Origin: Roseibacterium beibuensis
Lineage (GTDB): Bacteria > Pseudomonadota > Alphaproteobacteria > Rhodobacterales > Rhodobacteraceae
Direction of reading: 5' to 3'
NCBI RefSeq assembly: GCF_039542305.1
Contig: NZ_BAABHW010000001.1
Coordinates: forward strand, 558,001-622,000
Length of the DNA stretch: 64,000 nt
The notes under the pieces are model-generated. The model was not told the origin of the DNA. It did not search any database and saw only the letters and a program-made list of their open reading frames with translations. Each line of letters starts with the position of its first letter. The stretch's first letter is position 1. The translations under genes were made by a program, and so were the position numbers. Below, piece by piece: positions 50,171 through 59,484 of the stretch.

Positions 50171-51585
50171 GTGTGGGCTCCGGTGATGTCGGCGGGGCGG
50201 GTGCCGATGGCGGGGCGCGGAATCCAGGCCCCTGTACCCGGTTCGCCGAGATAGGTGCCGTCCTGCATGATGGTTCGGCCGCGCAGGATCGTGCGCACGG
50301 GCCAGCCACGGACCGTGACGCCTTCGCAGGGATTGTAGCCGACGTTGTCATGCAGGTCGTTCGCGCCGTAGGTCACCTCGCGACCGGGATCCCACAGCAC
50401 GAGGTCGGCATCCATGCCGGGCGCGATGTCACCCTTTCGAGCAAAGCCATAGAGGCGCGCGGGCAGGGTGGCGGTCAGGGCCACGAAGGCCTCTGGACCC
50501 AGGCGCCCTTTTTTGACCATCGCGTCGAACATCAATGGCTGGCGCAACTCCAAGCCCGGCATGCCGTTGGCGATGGCAGGGAAGGGGGCGTCGGCGCCGT
50601 TTGACAGCTTGCCGGTTTCATCGAAGCGGTAGGGGGCGTGATCGGAGGAGACGAGTTGCAGATCGCCAAGCGCGAGCGCGTGCCAGAGGGCGTCCTGATC
50701 GCGGGTCGTGCGCTGCGGCGGAGAGCACATCCATTTCGCGCCTTCGATCCCCGGCTTGTCGAGGATGTCCTCGGTCTGGAACAGGTAATGGGGGCAGGTT
50801 TCCGCCCAGACCGGGGCGCCGCGCGCGCGGGCGGCGCGGATCTCGGCGGCGGCTTCGGTTGTTGAGACATGAAAGATCATCACCGGGGCCCGGGCGTCCT
50901 CGGCGAGGCGACACATGCGCGCGACGGCTTCGATTTCGGCGGACCGGGGGCGGGACGCCGCGTGGTCGATGGGGCGCGTGCGCCCCTCGGACAGGAGCCG
51001 GTCGCGCGCCGCGGCGATGATCGCGTCGTTTTCGGCATGGATGCAGGTCAGGGCGCCGGCCTCGCGGGCGATGTGCAACACGCGCAGGATCTCGGCATTG
51101 CCAAGACCGATATTGTAGGTGGTGAAGATCTTGAGCGACCTGTGCCCGGCGGCGATCAACTCGCGCAGGTCGGCCTCGAGGTTGGGCACGGTGGCGTCGG
51201 CAATGATCAGGTGAAACGCGTGGTCAATCGCGGCGCCGCGCTTGGCCCGGGCCGCGTAATCGGCAGCCGCCTCGGACAGGCGTTGACCCTTGGCTTGCGC
51301 GGCGAAGGAAATGACGCTGGTTGTCCCGCCCATCGCGGCCGAGCGGGTTGCCGTCTCGAACGTGTCGGCATTCATCAGGCCCATGCCGGACACCTGCTCG
51401 ATATGGCAATGGGGGTCGACGCCACCGGGGGTGATGATCAGACCGCCCGCGTCGACAACGTCAATCGCGTCGCCGAGGGTCTGTCCGATTGCCGCGATGC
51501 GCCCCTGCGATACGGCGATATCGGCGTGGAACTGCCCGGAGGCGGTTATCACGTGGCCGCCGCGAATTATCAGATCATAGCCCAT
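50167..51585 (-). CDS. Hydantoinase/dihydropyrimidinase-family amidohydrolase
   Basis: A 472-residue cyclic amidohydrolase. Metal-binding PGGVDPHCHIEQ, the carbamylated-lysine stretch HRSLKIFTTYN, TCIHAEND, IFHVSTTEAAAEI and LVSSDHAPYRFDE are all visible. It would open a hydantoin, dihydropyrimidine or similar ring. It leads a four-gene minus-strand operon that lacks an N-carbamoylase, so the product must be handled otherwise. A 203-base gap with a hairpin precedes it. Confidence 0.9.
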   Translation of the reverse strand: MGYDLIIRGGHVITASGQFHADIAVSQGRIAAIGQTLGDAIDVVDAGGLIITPGGVDPHCHIEQVSGMGLMNADTFETATRSAAMGGTTSVISFAAQAKGQRLSEAAADYAARAKRGAAIDHAFHLIIADATVPNLEADLRELIAAGHRSLKIFTTYNIGLGNAEILRVLHIAREAGALTCIHAENDAIIAAARDRLLSEGRTRPIDHAASRPRSAEIEAVARMCRLAEDARAPVMIFHVSTTEAAAEIRAARARGAPVWAETCPHYLFQTEDILDKPGIEGAKWMCSPPQRTTRDQDALWHALALGDLQLVSSDHAPYRFDETGKLSNGADAPFPAIANGMPGLELRQPLMFDAMVKKGRLGPEAFVALTATLPARLYGFARKGDIAPGMDADLVLWDPGREVTYGANDLHDNVGYNPCEGVTVRGWPVRTILRGRTIMQDGTYLGEPGTGAWIPRPAIGTRPADITGAHT

Positions 51586-51675
51586 GCAGGTCCCGTATGT
51601 TTTGCGGCGAGCATGGGGCAGGGCGCGGGCGCGAGCAAGGCCGGACCGGCATGCATCCGGATTGAATAACGAGGC

Positions 51676-51693
51676 ATCCGCTCAAAAGCGGAT
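51676..51693. terminator. Small hairpin between phosphomannomutase and hydantoinase genes
   Basis: ATCCGCT (51676-51682) and AGCGGAT (51687-51693) form a perfect seven-base stem with a CAAA loop about 95 bases after the phosphomannomutase stop. It may end that transcript or lie in the hydantoinase leader. No strong T tract follows on the minus strand. Confidence 0.4.
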
Positions 51694-51760
51694 TCCACAA
51701 TTCACGCCTCTATCAGGCCGGGGGCAGCGGATTGATCGGGAATCGTGATTCAAACCCGAT

Positions 51761-51780
51761 CTATCCACAGGATATCCACA
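51761..51780. repeat. Two DnaA-box-like nonamers
   Basis: CTATCCACA (51761-51769) and ATATCCACA (51772-51780) each match TTATCCACA at eight of nine positions and are two bases apart, just after the phosphomannomutase stop codon. No replication genes are nearby, so an origin is not implied; DnaA binding or chance are both possible. Confidence 0.35.
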
Positions 51781-51788
51781 GAACCGGG

Positions 51789-53168
51789 TCAGCCAGCGAT
51801 CAGGGCCTGCATCTCCGCCAGTTTTTCCTGAACGAGGGCGGCATCCGCCTTGGACTCGATGTTCAACCGCAGCAGGGGTTCGGTGTTGGATGCGCGCAGA
51901 TTGAACCGCCAATCACCGAAGCTCAGGCTCAGCCCATCAGTCTCGTCGCGCGCGTCGGCCTTGGGGCCGTATTCCGCGTCGATCTTGGCGATCATCGCCT
52001 TCGCGTCGTCCACGCGGAAATTCCGTTCGCCCGAGGACGGGTAGGAGCTGCGCAATTCCGCCACGAGGTCCTTGAGGCTCTCGCCCCGGCGACTGACCAG
52101 TTCGGCAACCAGAAGCCACGGGATCATGCCACTGTCGCAGGCCATGAAATCGCGGAAATAGTGATGGGCCGACATTTCGCCGCCATAGACCGCACCGGTG
52201 TCGCGCATGACCTGCTTGATGTTGGAGTGGCCGCATTGCGACTGGATCGCCTCGCCACCCATCTTGGACACGACCGCCTGCGTCGCCCAGATGATACGCG
52301 GATCGTGAATGATCTTGGCACCTGCCTCCTTGGCGAGGAACGCCTCGGCCAGCAGGGCGACGACATACTCACCGGGGATAAAGCCGCCTTCGTGATCGAA
52401 GAAGAAACACCGGTCGAAGTCACCGTCCCAAGCCACGCCCATATCCGCGCTTTCGGCCACGACCGCGTCGGCGGTCACAGGCTGGTTTTCATCGAGCAGC
52501 GGGTTCGGGATGCCATTTGGAAAACGGCCATCCGGCTCGTGATGCATCCGCACGAATTGCAGCGGCGATCCGGCCGCCGCCAACCCCTCGGCCAAGGCGT
52601 CGAAACTCGGGCCAGCCGCGCCATTGCCAGCGTTCACGAGGATTTTCAGCGGCTTGAGGGCGTCGATCTCGACGAACTCCAGCAGTTTTTCCACGTAGGC
52701 GGCGCGCGTGTCCGATGCATCCACAACACGACCGCCCCCGACCTCGGCGGCGAAGCCCCCCGACTCGGCCAGCGCCTGGATCTCGGCCATGCCGTCGGCC
52801 TTTCCGATCGGTGCGGATCCGGCGCGCACCATCTTCATGCCATTGTAATCCATGGGATTGTGCGATGCGGTCACGCAGATGCCGCCATCCGCGCCCAGAT
52901 GGGTCGTGGCGAAATACGTCTCTTCCGTCCCGGACAGCCCAAGGTCCAGCACCTCGACACCGCAGGCCATCAGGCCGCGCGCCACCGCGTTGGCGAGGCT
53001 TTCCGAGGTCGGGCGCACGTCACGCCCGATCACCACGCGTTTCGCCCCCAGAACCTCGGCAAAGGCGCGGCCGATGCGATAGGCGATGTCCTCGTTCAAT
53101 TCGTCGCCAAGCCGTCCGCGAATGTCATACGCCTTGAAGCAGGTCAGGGTCAGCGCGTCGAATGCCAT
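51789..53168 (-). CDS. Phosphomannomutase/phosphoglucomutase
   Basis: A 459-residue alpha-D-phosphohexomutase. The catalytic serine loop is GICVTASHNPMDYNGMK, the metal loop AWDGDFDRCFFFD, and the sugar-binding GEMSAHHYF; all four domains are present. It converts mannose- or glucose-6-phosphate to the 1-phosphate for envelope polysaccharides. I start at ATG 53168 with AGGAAGGA eight bases upstream. It is divergent from the membrane protein of the MoxR trio with a 134-base gap in which I see no clear motif. Confidence 0.92.
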   Translation of the reverse strand: MAFDALTLTCFKAYDIRGRLGDELNEDIAYRIGRAFAEVLGAKRVVIGRDVRPTSESLANAVARGLMACGVEVLDLGLSGTEETYFATTHLGADGGICVTASHNPMDYNGMKMVRAGSAPIGKADGMAEIQALAESGGFAAEVGGGRVVDASDTRAAYVEKLLEFVEIDALKPLKILVNAGNGAAGPSFDALAEGLAAAGSPLQFVRMHHEPDGRFPNGIPNPLLDENQPVTADAVVAESADMGVAWDGDFDRCFFFDHEGGFIPGEYVVALLAEAFLAKEAGAKIIHDPRIIWATQAVVSKMGGEAIQSQCGHSNIKQVMRDTGAVYGGEMSAHHYFRDFMACDSGMIPWLLVAELVSRRGESLKDLVAELRSSYPSSGERNFRVDDAKAMIAKIDAEYGPKADARDETDGLSLSFGDWRFNLRASNTEPLLRLNIESKADAALVQEKLAEMQALIAG

Positions 53169-53302
53169 GGGGTCGGATCCTTCCTGAGGGAACAAGCGTC
53201 ACAAGCGGTATACCCAAGCTGGCAGCTACAAACCACCCGAAGGCCTTGGACCTTGTGTGTTTTACGCTAGGCTTTGCAGCAGACACTGTGAAGAGGACGC
53301 CA

Positions 53303-54010
53303 ATGCTGGTGGTTACCCACGACACCTTGCGCAATGCCGGCGTGTTGGAAACACGATCCTTGCCGAAGAAATTTTTCGGACGCGTGGCATTGGTGCCGCG
53401 TCGCGCCGGCATCGGTTTGTGGCTGCGTCTGCTGGTTGAAATGCAGCTCTTGCGATATTTTGCGGCGCTCATCCCTTTCATTTTGCTGGCCTTTTCATCC
53501 TCGCGCATGGCGTTGCCCGTGACGCAGGCGCCGCTTGCGATGGTTCTTCTGATTGGCGTGGTCGAGTTGAAGGTGCTGCGCTTGTCCGACCGCGGACGGG
53601 AACGGTTGATGAGTGAGGATGAAGCCGCGCGCCGTTTGGACACGCTCGTCTTTCGGGGCAGGGCGGTGCTGCGCAAGATCGCGGCGCGCCGAGACATGGC
53701 AGAGGGGGAATTGGCGTTGGTGGTCGAGCAATCCGAACTGGCCCGCGTGCCGCCGCTGACCCTGGTGTCGGTTCAATCGGCGCATCCAGGCCCCCATGTG
53801 CTGGACCTCGATCCGGAGGAGCGCAAGTTGATCGAACGCGATCTTTTCGGGCCGGACCTGACGGAGAAAATGCTGCACCAGGCCAACCTCCGCGACGGGC
53901 AGATGATCCGCGAAGTGAGGATCGAGGCGCGGGGCGTGTCGGCCCATGCACGGCTTGCGGCCTGGATCGACAAGCGCGCCGAAAATCAGCCCGAACCGGC
54001 GGAGGCCTGA
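53303..54010 (+). CDS. Uncharacterised membrane protein of a MoxR/VWA module
   Basis: A 235-residue protein I do not recognise. After a basic N-terminal region it has two hydrophobic helices (about residues 50-67, FAALIPFILLAF, and 75-90, PLAMVLLIGVV), and then a soluble C-terminal part. It precedes a MoxR-type ATPase gene by three bases, so it is likely a functional partner, possibly a membrane anchor or substrate. AGAGGA precedes the ATG at 53303; the frame is open further upstream but enters the divergent promoter. Confidence 0.7.
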   Translation: MLVVTHDTLRNAGVLETRSLPKKFFGRVALVPRRAGIGLWLRLLVEMQLLRYFAALIPFILLAFSSSRMALPVTQAPLAMVLLIGVVELKVLRLSDRGRERLMSEDEAARRLDTLVFRGRAVLRKIAARRDMAEGELALVVEQSELARVPPLTLVSVQSAHPGPHVLDLDPEERKLIERDLFGPDLTEKMLHQANLRDGQMIREVRIEARGVSAHARLAAWIDKRAENQPEPAEA

Positions 54011-54013
54011 GCC

Positions 54014-55120
54014 ATGGCGGTGAATGCAAGTGCGGTCTCCGCCGGTGAAGCGTTGCACGTTCTGCGCGCGGCGTGGGAGGCGCAGGCGACAGGGGCGCTG
54101 ACCAGCAGCTGGATGCTGCATGGCCGCCCCGGCGTTGGAAAAACCGAGATCGTGCAGGGCCTTGCCCGGGAAATGGACGCTGAACTTTTCGACCTGCGCC
54201 TGACCACGATCGAGCCGCAGGACCTGCGCGGCCTGCCGTTCTACGATCACGAGGCCGGACGCACCGTCTGGTATCGCCCCGAGGATTTGCCGGACGATCC
54301 CGAGCGCCCGGCGATCCTGTTCCTCGACGAACTCACCGCCGCCGCGCCGACGTTGCAGCCCACGGTTTACGGATTGTTGCAGGAACGCCGCGTCGGTCGC
54401 CACCGGCTTCCCGATAGCGTTTTCATCGTCGCGGCGGGCAACATGGTCGAGGACGGGGCCATCGCCTACGACATGGGCACCGCGCTGTCGGATCGGTTGA
54501 TCCACCTGATCGTGCAGGCCGAAGCCGAAGATTGGCTGAGAAACTACGCCGCGTCCGCTGGTATTCACCCCGCCGTCGCGGCCTTTCTGCGCGCGCGCCC
54601 CGACCTGTTGGAAACGACCGAAGACGCGTTGCGCCGGGGTCAGACCATCGCGTGCACGCCGCGCAGTTGGGCGCGAGTCAGCCAGATCATGCAGGCCGTG
54701 CCCGACCGCATGACCCGGCAGGTCATGGTCGCGGGCACCGTGGGGGAGGCGGCCGCCGCCGAATTCGCCCTCATCGCCGACGAGATCGAAGCCTCGGTCC
54801 ACGTCGCTGAAATGCTGGATACGCCGCGCGGGAAACGCGGTGCTCTCTATCCGTCAACGCTCCACGGGCTGACGGCCCTGATCTACGGGTTGACCGGCGC
54901 GGCAAACGTCCAGACCATGCCCGCCGCGATCGAGATCCTTGCAGATATGCGCGGCCTGTCGGACCCGTCTCATCGCGCCTTGCCGCTGTCGGAACTGACC
55001 AGTTTCGGGTTCGAGATGCTGATTTCCAAGGCGATCGAAAATGGCTGGCAAGAGGCCTTTGCCACCTCCGACGCCTATGCCGATTACGCCCGCGCGCGCG
55101 AGGCGGCGGGCTTGCCGTGA
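54014..55120 (+). CDS. MoxR-family AAA+ ATPase
   Basis: A 368-residue MoxR-type ATPase. Walker A is GRPGVGKTE at about residues 37-45, Walker B is AILFLDELTAA, and sensor-1 IVAAGN follows. Such ATPases act with VWA-domain proteins to insert metals or remodel complexes. The next gene encodes such a protein and overlaps its stop by GTGA. It has a C-terminal extension of about 100 residues beyond the AAA+ core. Confidence 0.88.
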   Translation: MAVNASAVSAGEALHVLRAAWEAQATGALTSSWMLHGRPGVGKTEIVQGLAREMDAELFDLRLTTIEPQDLRGLPFYDHEAGRTVWYRPEDLPDDPERPAILFLDELTAAAPTLQPTVYGLLQERRVGRHRLPDSVFIVAAGNMVEDGAIAYDMGTALSDRLIHLIVQAEAEDWLRNYAASAGIHPAVAAFLRARPDLLETTEDALRRGQTIACTPRSWARVSQIMQAVPDRMTRQVMVAGTVGEAAAAEFALIADEIEASVHVAEMLDTPRGKRGALYPSTLHGLTALIYGLTGAANVQTMPAAIEILADMRGLSDPSHRALPLSELTSFGFEMLISKAIENGWQEAFATSDAYADYARAREAAGLP

Positions 55121-56343
55121 GCATCCATTCCACCCGCGCCGCCACCGCACTCGCCCATCTCGGTGAGGTTGACCCTGCACTGGCGGTTCTGTCGCTCTGG
55201 TGCCGGCACCGCGACGGCACGGGGGCCACGCGCACCCAGCGCGACACGATCCTCTATGGCCCCGGCTTCGACAGCCTGCCTTTGCAGGAGGCAGTGGGGC
55301 TTGCGGCCCACCATGTGCTGCACGTGGCGCTGCGCCATTCCGATCGGCAGGCGGGGTTGGCCGAACGCCTTGGCGCGCGGTTCGACGGTTCGCTCTTCGG
55401 CCTCGCCGCGGATGGGATCATCAACGAGACCCTACTGCTGGCCGGACATGCTTTGCCGCGTCCGGCCGTGACCCTGACCGACCTGCTGGACGAGATCGGC
55501 GAACCAGCCCGTTCCCCGATTGCGGCCTTGGCGGATTGGGATGCAGACCGGTTGGCTATGTTCCTGCACAGCGACCCGAAACGCGCAGAGAAGGCACGGG
55601 AATTCGGCGTGACGCGTGGCTTCGCGCAGGATGTCGAGGTGGGCGAACCCGACCCCGAGGGCGAGCGACAGAAAACCGCCGATTGGCGCAACCAGCTGCT
55701 GCGCGCGATGGAGGCGGGGCGCAAGGCGGGAACGGGAATTGGCCGCCTGGGTGCCGTGCTGGCCGATATCTCGCCGCCCTCCGTGCCGTGGGAGGTGCAC
55801 TTGCGTGGCATCCTGTCCCGCGCGCTTATCCATCGCCCGCATCTCAGCCACCGCCGCCCCGCAGCACGATGGATTGCCATGACCGCCCAAGCGCAGGCCG
55901 CCGGCACGCCTGACCCGGCCTACCAGCCGGGGATGGCCCGGCTCGACACCCGCCCGCGCATCGCCATCGGGCTGGATACCTCCAGTTCGATTGATCCGCT
56001 GACCCTGTCGTTGTTCCTGTCCGAGGCCGAGGGGATCACCCGCCGTACCGGGGCCGAGGCGCATCTGCTGGCCTTCGACGAAGAGGTGTTCGAGACCCGC
56101 CGTCTCGACTCCGGGTCATGGCGCGACCTGCATGACATGCCCCTGCGCACCGGTGGGGGAACCGATTTCGTCCCGGTCCTGGAGTGCGCGACACGGCTTT
56201 CGCCATCGATCCTCGTGATGCTGACCGACCTCGATGCGCCTTTTGGCCCGGCGCCGGCTTACCCTGTGCTCTGGGCCGTACCGGGTATGGGGCCGGTTGA
56301 CGATCCGCCCTTCGGTCGCGTGCTGCGGATCGGGGTGGGCTGA
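55117..56343 (+). CDS. VWA/DUF2201-type putative metallopeptidase partner of MoxR
   Basis: A 408-residue protein with an N-terminal DUF2201-like domain (LAAHHVLHVALRHSDRQ resembles the family's metal-binding His cluster) and a C-terminal VWA-type domain: IAIGLDTSSSIDPLTLSLFLSE carries a DTSSS MIDAS-like motif and LVMLTDLDAPFGP the second acidic strand. It starts with GTG 55117 overlapping the ATPase gene. Probably forms a MoxR/VWA chaperone pair; target unknown. Confidence 0.85.
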   Translation: MSIHSTRAATALAHLGEVDPALAVLSLWCRHRDGTGATRTQRDTILYGPGFDSLPLQEAVGLAAHHVLHVALRHSDRQAGLAERLGARFDGSLFGLAADGIINETLLLAGHALPRPAVTLTDLLDEIGEPARSPIAALADWDADRLAMFLHSDPKRAEKAREFGVTRGFAQDVEVGEPDPEGERQKTADWRNQLLRAMEAGRKAGTGIGRLGAVLADISPPSVPWEVHLRGILSRALIHRPHLSHRRPAARWIAMTAQAQAAGTPDPAYQPGMARLDTRPRIAIGLDTSSSIDPLTLSLFLSEAEGITRRTGAEAHLLAFDEEVFETRRLDSGSWRDLHDMPLRTGGGTDFVPVLECATRLSPSILVMLTDLDAPFGPAPAYPVLWAVPGMGPVDDPPFGRVLRIGVG

Positions 56344-56347
56344 GGCC

Positions 56348-58030
56348 CTACTGCGCGGCAGTGGGCAGCGGCGTCTCGCGCTGGGCCTGCTCCCAATCCG
56401 GGGCGATCCACGGACCACGGTTGTCGCGGGGCAGGGGGTCGCGGCCAAGGATATGATCCGCGGCCTTCTCTCCGACCATGATCGAGGGCGCATTGGTGTT
56501 GCCGTTGGTCACTTGCGGAAAGATCGAACTGTCGGCCAGCCGCAGGCCGTCCACCCCGATGACACGGTTTTCCGGGTCGACCACCGCCGCGGGATCATTG
56601 CGCTGCCCCATCCGGCAGGTGCCCGAGGGGTGATAGGCGCTTTCGGCGTGTTCGCGGATCACGTCGTCAAGCGCGTCGTCGCTGGCCAAATCCGCGCCCG
56701 GCAGCAATTCATCGCCCGCATAGGCCTGCATGGCGGGCTGCTGGAAAATCTCGCGCGTGAGCCGGATCGCCTTGCGGAAATCGTGCCAATCTTCCTCGTG
56801 GCTCATGTAGTTGAACAGGATCGACGGCGCCGCCGCCGGGTCGGAGGAGGTCAGCGCCACGCGCCCCCGGCTTTTTGATCGCATCGGCCCGACATGCGCC
56901 TGGAACCCGTGGCCAGAGGCACTGACCGAGCCGTCATAGCGCACGGCGATGGGCAGGAAATGGAACTGGATATCGGGATAGTCGATCCCCGCGCGCGAGC
57001 GGATGAAGCCGCAAGCCTCGAACTGGTTCGACGCGCCGAGGCCCGAGCGGGTCAGCACCCATTGCGTGCCCACCAGCGCCTTGCCCCAAAGGCTCCAGTA
57101 AGGGGCCAGCGAGACGGGCTGTTTGGCGGCATACTGGATGTAAAGCTCGAGGTGGTCTTGCAGGTTCTGTCCAACGCCCGCGCGGTCGACCACAACGGGA
57201 AGGCCATGTTGCACAAGGTGCTGCGCCGGGCCGATGCCGGACAGCATCAGCAGTTTGGGAGAGTTGATCGCCCCGGCCGACAAGACCACTTCGGCGCGGG
57301 CGCGGATCAGGTCTGCTTCGCCGCCGCCGCGCCTGATCCAGACGCCTGTGGCGCGGCCGTTTTCGATGTGAACGCGCTCCACCAAACCACGGACAAGGCT
57401 GCAATTTTCGCGCTTGAGGGCAGGTTTCAGGTAGGCATCCGCCGCCGACCAGCGCTGCCCCTTCCAGATCGTCATCTCGAAGGCGCCAAACCCTTCTTGC
57501 CTGTGGCCGTTATAGTCTTCGGTCCGGCCATAGCCTGCTTGCGATCCGGCCTCGATGAAGGCTTCGAAGAGCGGGTTGTCGCGCCGTCCGCGCGTGATGT
57601 GAAGGGGGCCATCCGTGCCACGCCACGTGCCGCACCCATCGTCGCCGTGCCAATGCTCCATCCGCCGGAAGTAAGGAAGCACATCGGCATAGGACCATCC
57701 CTGCGCCCCCATCTCGGCCCAGGTGTCATAGTCGCGCGCATGGCCGCGCACATAGATCATCCCGTTGATCGACGAGGACCCCCCGATCACCTTGCCGCGC
57801 GGACAGGCCATGCGGCGCCCGCCCATATGTGGCTCGGGCTCGGTCTGGTAGCCCCAGTCATAGCGCGGCATGTTCATCGGGTAAGACAGCGCGGCGGGCA
57901 TCTTGATGAACGGCCCCGCATCGGTGCCTCCATGTTCCAGAACGATCACGCGTTTGCCCGCCTCGGCCAGGCGATAGGCGATGGCGCACCCGGCAGAGCC
58001 CGCGCCGACGACGATGTAATCGGCTTCCAT
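56348..58030 (-). CDS. betA: Choline dehydrogenase BetA
   Basis: A 560-residue GMC-family FAD oxidase that oxidises choline to betaine aldehyde. The FAD motif VVGAGSAGCAIAYRLAEAG, the GMC signature GKVIGGSSSINGMIYVRGHA, and ESAYHPSGTCRMGQRNDPAAV with the catalytic His are present. It overlaps betB as ATGA and is the last gene of the betIBA operon. Its end is four bases from the convergent VWA gene. Confidence 0.95.
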   Translation of the reverse strand: MEADYIVVGAGSAGCAIAYRLAEAGKRVIVLEHGGTDAGPFIKMPAALSYPMNMPRYDWGYQTEPEPHMGGRRMACPRGKVIGGSSSINGMIYVRGHARDYDTWAEMGAQGWSYADVLPYFRRMEHWHGDDGCGTWRGTDGPLHITRGRRDNPLFEAFIEAGSQAGYGRTEDYNGHRQEGFGAFEMTIWKGQRWSAADAYLKPALKRENCSLVRGLVERVHIENGRATGVWIRRGGGEADLIRARAEVVLSAGAINSPKLLMLSGIGPAQHLVQHGLPVVVDRAGVGQNLQDHLELYIQYAAKQPVSLAPYWSLWGKALVGTQWVLTRSGLGASNQFEACGFIRSRAGIDYPDIQFHFLPIAVRYDGSVSASGHGFQAHVGPMRSKSRGRVALTSSDPAAAPSILFNYMSHEEDWHDFRKAIRLTREIFQQPAMQAYAGDELLPGADLASDDALDDVIREHAESAYHPSGTCRMGQRNDPAAVVDPENRVIGVDGLRLADSSIFPQVTNGNTNAPSIMVGEKAADHILGRDPLPRDNRGPWIAPDWEQAQRETPLPTAAQ

Positions 58031-59484
58031 CAGAACGGCGCCTCCACCGCACTCAGACCCACATAGACGGATTTCGGCTGGCTATAGGCCTCGATCGCGG
58101 CGCGGGCGTTTTCGCGCCCGATGCCGCTGGCCTTGACCCCGCCGAAGGGCATCTCGATGGGTGTGAGGTTGTATTGGTTGATCCAGCATGTTCCGGCCTG
58201 AAGGGCGCGGACCATGCGATGCGCGCGGGCGAGGTCGCGGGTGAAGACGCCCGCCGCCAGCCCGAATTCCGTGTCATTCGCGCGGCGCGTCACGTCTTCC
58301 TCGGTCTCGAAGTCGAGGACCGACATGACCGGGCCGAAGATTTCCTCGCGCGCGATGGCCATGTCGTCGGTGACGTCGGCGAAAACGGTGGGCTCGATGA
58401 AGTATCCCGGACCGTCGATGGACTTGCCGCCCGTGATGAGCCGCGCGCCGTTCTCCAGCCCCTTGGCGATATAGTTCAGCACGATCCCGCGCTGCCCCTC
58501 GCTGACCATCGGGCCAAGATGCGTGGCTTCGTCCATCGGGTCGCCGATGACGGCGGAGCCCGTGCGTTCGGCCAGCCGCGTCAGGAACGCCTGTTTGATG
58601 CCGGTTTGCACGAACACCCGCGTGCCGTTCGAACAGATCTGCCCGGTCGAGTAGAAATTCGCGTTGATCGCGGCCGAGACGGCATCCTCGACATTCGCGT
58701 CGTCGAAAATGATCAGGGGCGATTTGCCGCCCAATTCCATCGTCACGTGTTTCAGGTCGCGCGCTGCCGCCTCGTAAACCTTGCGGCCCGTGGGCACCGA
58801 CCCGGTGAGCGAGACCTTGGCGACGCGCGGATCATCGACCAGCGCCGCGCCAGTCTCGCCCGCGCCCTGGATCACATTGAACACGCCAGGCGGCGCGCCG
58901 GCCTCCACAAGGATTTCCGCCAGTTTGAGCGCCGTCAGCGGCGTTTCCTCGGAGGGCTTGAAGACCATCGTGTTGCCGCAGGCGAGCGCCGGGGCGGCCT
59001 TCCAGCAGGCAATCTGGATCGGATAGTTCCATGCCCCGATCCCCGCGCAGACCCCCAGCGGTTCGCGGATCGTGTAGGCGAAATCGGCACCGAGTTGCAC
59101 CGTTTCGCCGGTGATCGTCGCCGCCATGCCGCCGAAATATTCGAGGCAATCCGCCCCGCTGGCCGCATCGGCCACCAGCGTTTCGGACAGGGGTTTGCCC
59201 GTGTCGAGCGTTTCCAGAATGCTCAGGTCCCGGTTCCGCTCGCGGATGATCTGCGCCGCGCGTGTCAGGATGCGCCCGCGCTCGGCGCCTGTCATGGCCG
59301 ACCATACGGGCAGGGCGGCTTCCGCCGCGCGCACCGCTTTGGCCACCATGTCGGGACGGGCGGCAAAGACGCGGCCTGTCTTCTCCCCGGTCGCGGGGTA
59401 GGTCAGGGCGATCTCGGCCCCGCCCTCGTCCTCGACATAGGCGCCGTTGATGAAATGGCTGGCGTTCGGTTGCATCTCGATCAT
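58030..59484 (-). CDS. betB: Betaine aldehyde dehydrogenase BetB
   Basis: A 484-residue NAD(P)-dependent aldehyde dehydrogenase that makes glycine betaine. The catalytic glutamate is in VTMELGGKSPLIIFDD, the catalytic cysteine in STGQICSNGTRVFVQ, and IGAWNYPIQIACWKAAPAL lies in the coenzyme domain. It starts by ATGA overlap with betI. Length is typical. Confidence 0.95.
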   Translation of the reverse strand: MIEMQPNASHFINGAYVEDEGGAEIALTYPATGEKTGRVFAARPDMVAKAVRAAEAALPVWSAMTGAERGRILTRAAQIIRERNRDLSILETLDTGKPLSETLVADAASGADCLEYFGGMAATITGETVQLGADFAYTIREPLGVCAGIGAWNYPIQIACWKAAPALACGNTMVFKPSEETPLTALKLAEILVEAGAPPGVFNVIQGAGETGAALVDDPRVAKVSLTGSVPTGRKVYEAAARDLKHVTMELGGKSPLIIFDDANVEDAVSAAINANFYSTGQICSNGTRVFVQTGIKQAFLTRLAERTGSAVIGDPMDEATHLGPMVSEGQRGIVLNYIAKGLENGARLITGGKSIDGPGYFIEPTVFADVTDDMAIAREEIFGPVMSVLDFETEEDVTRRANDTEFGLAAGVFTRDLARAHRMVRALQAGTCWINQYNLTPIEMPFGGVKASGIGRENARAAIEAYSQPKSVYVGLSAVEAPF

